This document shows, in pieces, positions 51,051-60,000 of a stretch of 64,000 nt of DNA. The DNA comes from Epinephelus fuscoguttatus. Its lineage: Eukaryota > Chordata > Actinopteri > Perciformes > Serranidae. The notes under the pieces are model-generated. The model worked only from the letters and a program-made list of their open reading frames with translations. It did no database searches and was not told the origin of the DNA. A program made the position numbers and the translations under genes. How positions within the stretch are numbered: the stretch's first letter is position 1; the number at the start of each line of letters is the position of its first letter. The stretch is from the NCBI RefSeq assembly GCF_011397635.1, contig NC_064759.1, forward strand, positions 21,724,428 to 21,788,427. The letters are read 5' to 3'.

Positions 51051-54000
51051 GTAGGCTTTTTGGATGCTTTCAAATGATTACAATTTCTCAAAAACATTTT
51101 TGGGTGTTCTATTTGGATGGTTTAGTTTCCCTTAAATAATGATAATTTTGTGACATTTACTACTGGTTGGAATGCTTACATTCATGTTAGCCTTGGTTTG
51201 CACTTATTTTGTTGCTTTTGTTTCACCTCAGGTATCTTGTGCCAACAATGGGCAGCCTTCATGCCTCAGACAGTCGAGGGACTTAGTGGATCCTGTGTGA
51301 TGATCCCCTGCACTTTCACCTTGTTCTCAGGCTGGGATCGACACCTGGATGATTCGTGTAGAGCTATTTGGAAGAGAGGTTGGAGACGAACGCGGGTGTT
51401 TGATTCCAGCCTCACTGGAGAACTCGCAAGCTCTAATATCCTGCAAGGAAACCTAACTGGGATCTTGCGTGAGAAGGACTGCACCACCATCTTCAACAAC
51501 CTGTCACCGGACGATGATGAGAGCTATTACTTCAGACTGCAGTGTGACAACAATCTGAAGTTCACCTTCAGAACGAGTGTTGCTATCACCACTCAAAGTT
51601 TGTGTTTTGTCCTGTAACTCTTCCACATGTAAACCCACATCTTTTGGAATCTCTCTTGCCATTTCCTCCTTGTTTTTACTCCTCAGATTCACTGCCCAAA
51701 CCCACCATAACTCCATCCAGGCTGGAGGTAGAAGAAGGCACTCCAGTGAAGTTGAACTGCACGGCTGTAGCTCCCTGTCCTGTTCTTCCACCAGTTCTGA
51801 CTTGGACCCCCAGTATAGGTGACACTGACGAGAACATGGAAACTAAATTTGTGACCTCTGTGATGAACTTCACAGCCTCGTACATCCACAATGGACAAAA
51901 GTTCTCATGCACCGCTCTCTACATCCGACAAGCTGGCAACAGAGACCTTCTGTATGAAAAGAGCTTGACCCTCCGTGTTCTTTGTGAGTATGTTTCTGGC
52001 ATTTTCTGTGTCTAATTGCTGTGTTGGGTGTTGTTTCAGATCACAGCCTATCATGTCATCTCATTTTATATAATGTGTTGCTATGACATGTTGTAAAAAA
52101 TTCCATTTGTGTGGTTGCTAAGCCTCCTTCAGCATAATGTCTGCCATTATCAGCTCATTGCAGACTTGATGCAATTATTGGTGCCAAATGGATTTTATCA
52201 CAATCTGGGAACCCAAAGGTTGCTCTTAGTGAGGCTCATGACTAATTCATAAAGCCTTAATAAATGATTTGTTATTAATAATAATCCAAGTAGTTACAAA
52301 TTGTAAACCTCTTATAAAGCATTAATTATCACAAAGTGGTTGACCCAATAGAGTGTGTCACTATGCTGGCATGGGCTGCACAGTCAGCATTGTTGCCTCA
52401 CAGCAAGAGGGTTACTGGTTTGAACCTGGGGTGGGGGAGTTTGCATGTTCTCCCCATGACAGTGTGGGTTTTCTCTGGGTAGTCCAGCTTCCTCCTACAG
52501 TTCAAAGACATGCAGGTTAAGTCAACTGGTGACTCTAAATTGGCCGTAGGTGTTGGCCCAACAAACACCGACTTTCACCCAATAAACCGCTCTTCGCGTC
52601 CTGTAAGTTTCTAAAGTCAAACCCTATTCTTTTTTTCCTAAACCTAACCACCTGCTTTTGTTGTTGAAGGAGAAAAAAGTTGTACCAACGTAGTGCATTT
52701 ATTTTGAAAGAGACTGTATATAAAAGTTACATTTCCTGTGCAAACAGAAGTGAATCTTGAAAGAAGACAATGCATGTAACAGGCAGAGCTTAACACGATG
52801 TCCCAGAACATCAAAAACCAATGCACCCAGGGTATCTTGCATATCATATGTGGACGTGGAAAGTCCATGACCAAAATGTATGTGACAAGGTCAGAGTGAG
52901 AATGTGCTAGCATGTCATATGTCCCAGTATGTGGGATATGTAAAATAAAGTATTGTTTTGATGCCACTGGTGCCGCAAGACTGATGCCACTCCTACATCT
53001 GTCCCTGAAATATATACCTCTAAAGCTCACAAGACTTTCAAAATTCTTTTTCAGATCCTCCAAATAACACATCAGTTAGCGACCCTGGCCCTGTAAGAGA
53101 GGGCAGCTCAGTGACTCTGACCTGCAGCGCCAACGCAAATCCAGCTGTAGACAGCTACACCTGGTACAAAGTGGATGGAGATCAGGTGTCAGCAGTAGGT
53201 TCGAAGTACAGGCTTTCAACTGCGGTCTCAGAAGTGGACAGCAGATTTTTCTGCAAAGCCAGTAACGGATATGGAACCCAGAACTCATCCATCACACAGA
53301 TAGATGTACAATGTAAGTCAGAGTGACACAGAAGCACAGATGACAAATAATGTCCAGTAACACTGACTGAAACCATACTTGTTTGTTTTTCCAGTTCCTC
53401 CCAAGGACACCAGAGTAATTGTTGACCCTAGTGGTCCGATACTGGAAGGCAGCTTTGTTTCTCTGCTCTGCGAGAGCCGTGCCAACCCACCTGTGACCAA
53501 CTACACCTGGTACAAAGATAACGAGGAGGAGACGGAGCTTGGATCAAGTCTGGTTATAAACAATGTCGACCCGAGTCATAGTGGTGACTACCACTGTACG
53601 GCAAAAAGTGAGCTGGGGGAGGAAATCTCACCGCAGATTCAGCTGGACATTCAGTGTAAGTTCATTTTTCACAGTAAAGACTTTACACAAACAACAAAAC
53701 TGTATGTTTCCAGTGTGTTCATATGCTGTATATAACTACTGTACATCCAGCTGTGGTCACCCAAACATGATCTGAAGCCAAGACTCAGTCACAGGGCAAC
53801 ACTACAGTGTCTGGACTTTGGACAGTAACGCATTGTCGCAATGCGTGACAACCTCAAAATCCTCTCTATGTCAGTGGTCCATCATGACTGAGCTCTGTTG
53901 TATAGTACGTCCACATGTGTGCCACTGTGTTCATTAATGTGTAGATGTTTTGTTTGGATTCTGTCTTTATTAAGACATCTTTTTCAACCAAATAAAATGA

Positions 54001-57000
54001 AAAGGTTGTCTCGGTTTACTGAAAAGGCAACTCAAAGTAAACCTTTATAGTATCTATACATAAATCTTTTGTTTTCTCTGCAGACTTGGTGATTTTCTTT
54101 TTTTACTTTTTGCTTCTCGTTATTAAAAAGTAGCCTCCATTAATCATTCAGTATTGGTATATTGGATCATATCACATCATCTTCATCAGCAAAACCATTT
54201 TTCACTGGGCACTTTAGGGCCTTCTTATCTGTGGTGGCTTAAAGGGACAGTTCACCCCAAAATGAAACATACATATTTTTCCTCTTACCTGTAGGGCTAT
54301 TTATCAATCTAGATTGTTTTGGTGTGAGTTTCCGAGTGTTGGAGATACTGGCCTCAGAGATGTCTGCCCTCTCTAAAATGTAATGGACCTAGATGGCACT
54401 CAGGCTGTGGTGCTTTAAGACCTCCTCCCCCAAACAGCAATGTCTCTTCCAAAGACCTTGTCCCAAGCAGTTTCATGCAGGAACTATTTTCTTTCGACCC
54501 AACTACACCCACCAACCGTATCACCGCAAAGAAGGTAGTGTGTATCTACTGCTAGCACCACTGGGCTAGCTAACGTTAAAGCCCAGCTGAGGAGGATGCC
54601 ATTAATGTTTACATCTCCTACTGGCAGGGACAGAAGCCTCTTGTCCAAGAGTAGTCATAAAGTTGAGTTTTTCTGATGTTTTTTTTTTTGCCATCTAGTT
54701 CCATTATATTTTAAAGAAGGCAGACATCTCTACAGGCAGTATCTCCAATGCTTGGCAGCTCAAACCATAATAATCTAGATTGATAAACAGCACTTCAGGT
54801 AAGAGGAAAATGCGTATTTTTCAAAAGTTAGATTTAAAGTTAATTTGTGACCTTGGAACTTGAAGGTCATATTCTGTTCGAAACTAAACTCTGCAGTGCT
54901 GCAGTTGTTGCAAAAAAAAAAAAAAAAAAAAAAAGTGGGATTTTTGTGACTGTATCGGGTTGTTTTTGTTATATTGTAAATCTCTCACCACACACATAAA
55001 GGAGTCCAGAAAACGTTTTTTTTCCTTCTCAAAAATCCTCCTAAAAAGAACAATGTGAATAATATCATAATCTTGTATTCTCATCCAACCACAATGGGGG
55101 ACACCAATTTGAGGTAGCAAAACAAACCTTGAATTTACAAATCCCTACAGCCCACAAACCTCTTGTGAATCATCCTAAAAATAATTTGCTTGTTAAATGT
55201 ATTGTGCATTCCCAACATACAGTAAGAACCTTAGACTTGGACACATGACTAACAGAAACATCATCTTTTTCAGATCCCCCTAAGAACACCTCAGTGTCTG
55301 CTGACCCCTCTGGTCCAGTGCAGGATGGCAGCTCTGTAACTCTGACCTGCACAAGTATCGCCAATCCAACAGCGATTAACGTCACCTGGTTCAGAGTGGC
55401 TGGAAGAGAGAAAGAAGTGGTGGGCTTTGAGCGAGACTTCACCTTCAATGTGACCAAACTCTCAGAGAATCAGTATTATTGTGAAGCTCTGAATGTCCAC
55501 GGAGCTGAATACTCAGAGCCTGCCAGCATTGATGTCACATGTGAGATTTATTCATCTTTTATTCATTTTAAGCCTTGAATACTCCCAACATGTTTGACTA
55601 AGAACTTACAAGTAGCCATTTACCCTCTCTGTCTCAGTTGCTCCAGAGATCTTGCCTTCGTCCCACTGTGTCAAGATTTTATCCCTGCTCCGATGCACCT
55701 GTGACAGCCAGGGGAACCCGCCTCCCTCCCTAGTCTGGGAATTGGCCGGGGAGCCTGTGAATCACTCTGCTGTCATCCCAATCAGGGAAGTTCCCCTGGG
55801 AAGCGTGGGCATGAGGAGTCTCATCACCCTGTACCATCTTGATGAAGACATGCCCACTCTGGTCTGCCTCAGCTTCAACTCACTGGGCTCTGATAATTTT
55901 GCATTCAATATATCTTCCAGTGAAACACAGCTAGGTGAAGGAATCTGCAGGATGCTACATTTATATCAAGCTTTTCTTCTGCATACTCTGCCTCTCTCTC
56001 ATTTTACTGACTCATATGGTTTGTGTTCACTTTTCAGACCTCCGTGCTGTTACGATTGGCTCTGCAGTGGGAGCAGTGGGGATGGTGCTGGTGTGTGTCC
56101 CACTGCTGCTGCTCTTTTGCAGGTAAGAAATATGAAAACACAGCTGAAGAGGACAGGAGCTAGCACCCATAATACCCTACTGTTAATAGGACATGCTGAA
56201 AAGTGGTTTCAAAATGAGACAGAAATACATTTTGAGTTTGTTGTTGTAGGTGTGACTTGGATTGTGACCAGGCTTGCAATAAGTTTCATCGGGCACCCAT
56301 GGCTGCCCCAGAACATCTCTCAATATGACCATGAACTGAGAGACTTCAATAAAAAATGTAAATTAATGTACATATAACTATTGCTTTTTGTGTTGATTAT
56401 AGGAAACGGAAAGGCAGCCATTCACCCGACAAGGGTATGGTGGACACTTCCGACTGTTTAGTTACTAATGGGGTGAGTTTTGTCCTTGCACAAAACCTAT
56501 GTAAGCATGTAGGTTCAAACTTAAGATGCACAAAAACCTTCACATAACCTATGAGCAATGAATTTTAAGTACAAATAAAACTTTTCAGAAAATTATCTTT
56601 TTACTGTCAAATCTGTATTTGAATGAGTTAAAAAGTCATAAACAATTCACTACAGTGATATCAATGTCACAGTAGTGTGTAATATAAACATCATAGTGTA
56701 GTAGAAAACTATAGTATAGTATGCCATAAAGACATGATAATATAATATACCATAAAAATGTCTTAGTGTAGTAAAATGTTAAAGTATAGAATGCAGTATA
56801 AACATCAGTACCAAATGCCCTAAAAATGTGATGGTCATAGTCATGAGATATGTCATAGTAAGTACCCATTAAATGTTATAGTATACTAAAACGCAACAAT
56901 AAATTATGCCACAACAAATTCATAGTATAGAATGCCATGCAAACGTCTATTTACTATCAAATACTATATACTACTATATACTATATACTATCAAAATCTA

Positions 57001-60000
57001 TATACTATCAAAATCTTACAGTGTAGTAAGATGTGAAAATGTCATAGTATAGTATGCATTTTTACAGCATGCTTTACAATAACATTTTAGTTTTCTATGA
57101 CATATGTATGACGTACTGTACCATGACATTTCTATGGTATACTACACCACAACATTTAAGACATGCTCTACTATGACATTTTATGGCATACAAACTATGA
57201 TGTTTTATGGCATACTATACTATGATTTTTTTTTACAGCAAATTCATAATGTTTTACTATACTATGACTTTTCTATGGCAAATTATACTATAACATTTTT
57301 AGACCCACTTCACTATAATATTTTAGACTACTATGATGTATGCAAGTCACTATACTGTGACATTTTTATGGAATCCTTTACTATGAAGTTTTCATGGCAC
57401 ATGATACTATGTTTGATATGTTTCAATGGCATACTATGACAAAGTTATGGCACTCTATACCATGATGTTTTGATGACATACTATAAAATTTAAGATCCTA
57501 GTATAGTATGCCATGAAATCTTCATAGAAGGGCATGTCATAAAAATGTCTTAGTGTAGTAAAACTGACAAGGGTGACATACTATACTATGACATTTTTAT
57601 AAGATACTATAACATGCTTATGACATGCCATACTATGACATTTTTATGGCATACTCTGCTATGACATTTTTATGACATGCTACACTTGCTATACTATGAT
57701 ATTTTTATGGAATCCTTTACTATGAAGTTTTCATGGCACATGATACTATGTTTGATATGTTTCAATGGCATACTATGACAAAGTTATGGCACTCTATACC
57801 ATGATGTTTTGATGACATACTATAAAATTTAAGATCCTAGTATAGTATGCCATGAAATCTTCATAGAAGGGCATGTCATAAAAATGTCTTAGTGTAGTAA
57901 AACTGACAAGGGTGACATACTATACTATGACATTTTTATAAGATACTATAACATGCGTATGACATGCCATACTATGACATTTTTATGGGATACTCTGCTA
58001 TGACATTTTTATGACATGCTATACTATGACGTTTTTATGGCATGCTATTCTATGACGTTTTCATGATATGCTACACTTGCTATACTACGATATTTTTTTG
58101 ACATGCTATACTATGACAAGCTATAATTTGACATTTTTATGACATGCTATTCCAGGATGTATTTATAACATGCTATACTTTGACATTTTTTTTGACATGC
58201 TTTACTATGATTTTTGACATACTATGACAGTTTTTTCATGTTATACTTTGACATCTTTATGAGACATTTTACTTTGACATTTTATGACATGCTTTACTAT
58301 TACATTTTGATGACATGCCATACTATGACATTTTTATGACATGCTATACTATGACATTTTTTTCACATGCTATACTATGACATTTTTATGACACATATAC
58401 TATGACATTTTTTGACATGCTTTACGATTACATTTTTATGACATGCTTTACTGTAACATTTTATGACATGCTTTACTATTACATTTTGATGACATGCTCT
58501 ACTATGACATTTTTATGACATGTTATACTATGACATTTTTATGACATGTATACTATGACATTTTTATGACATGCTTTACTATTACATTTTTATGACATGC
58601 TTTACTATTACATTTTTTTCACATGCTATACTATGACATTTTTATGACACGTATACTATGACATTTTTATGACATGCTATACTATGACATTTTTTACATG
58701 CTTTACTATTACATTTTGATGACATGCTATACTATGACACTTTTATGACACGTATACAATGACATTTTTATGACATGCTTTACTATTACATTTTTATGAC
58801 ATGCTTTACTTTGACATTTTATGACATGCTTTACTATTACATTTTGATGACATGCTATACTATGACACTTTTATGACACGTATACAATGACATTTTTATG
58901 ACATGCTTTACTATTACATTTTTATGACATGCTTTACTTTGACATTTTATGACATGCTTTACTATTACATTTTGATGACATGCTATATTATGACATTTTT
59001 TTTGACATATTATTCTATGATGTTTTTATGACATCCTGTACTTTGACATGTTTATGACATGCTATACTATGATTATTTTTGACATGCATTTCTATGACAT
59101 TTTGATGACATGCTATACTATGACTTTTTTATGACATGTTATACTATGACAGTTTTTCACATGTTATACTATTACATTTTTATGACATGCTTTACTTTGA
59201 CATTTTATGACATGCTTTACTATTACATTTTGATGACATGCTATACTATGACATTTTTGTGACATGTTATACTATAACAGTTTTTTCACATGTTATACTA
59301 TTACATTTTTATGACACGCTTTACTTTGACATTTTATGACATGCTTTACTATTACATTTTTATGACATGCTATACTATGACATTTTTTTCACATGCTTTA
59401 CTATGACATTTTTACGACATGTTATACTATCACAATTTTTGACATGCTATACTATTACGTTTTTATAACATACTATACTATGACATTTTTATGACATGCT
59501 ATTCTATGATGTTTTTATGACATGCTATACTTTGACATGTTTATGACATGCTATATTATGATTTTTTTTACATGCATTTCTATGACATTTTTATGACATG
59601 CTATACTATGACTTTTTTTCACATGCTATGCTATGTCATTTTTATGACACGTATACTATGACATTTTTATGACATGCTTTACTATTACATTTTTATGACA
59701 TGCTATACTATGACATTTTTATGACATGCTATACTATGATATTTTTTGACATGACATACTATGACAGTTTTTTCATGTTATACTTTGACATCCTTATGAG
59801 ACGTTTTACTTTGACATTTTATGACATGCTTTACTATTACATTTTGATGACATGCCATACTATGACATTTTTATGACATGTTATACTATGACATTTTTTG
59901 ACATGCTTTACTATTACATTTTTATGACATGCTTTACTGTGACATTTTATGACATGCTTTACTATTACATTTTTATGACATGCCATACTATGACATTTTT

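Noticed and set aside
52644..53072. Minus-strand open frame of 142 codons beside Siglec exon 4.
   Set aside because: It runs across an intron and into a well-supported plus-strand Ig exon, and its translation shows no recognisable domain.
55935..56377. Read-through of the Siglec exon 7 frame into intron 7 (retained-intron, soluble form).
   Set aside because: The donor CTAG|GTGAAG and the exon 8 acceptor are both good and in phase. Read-through puts the membrane segment out of frame, and there is no positive evidence for such a transcript.
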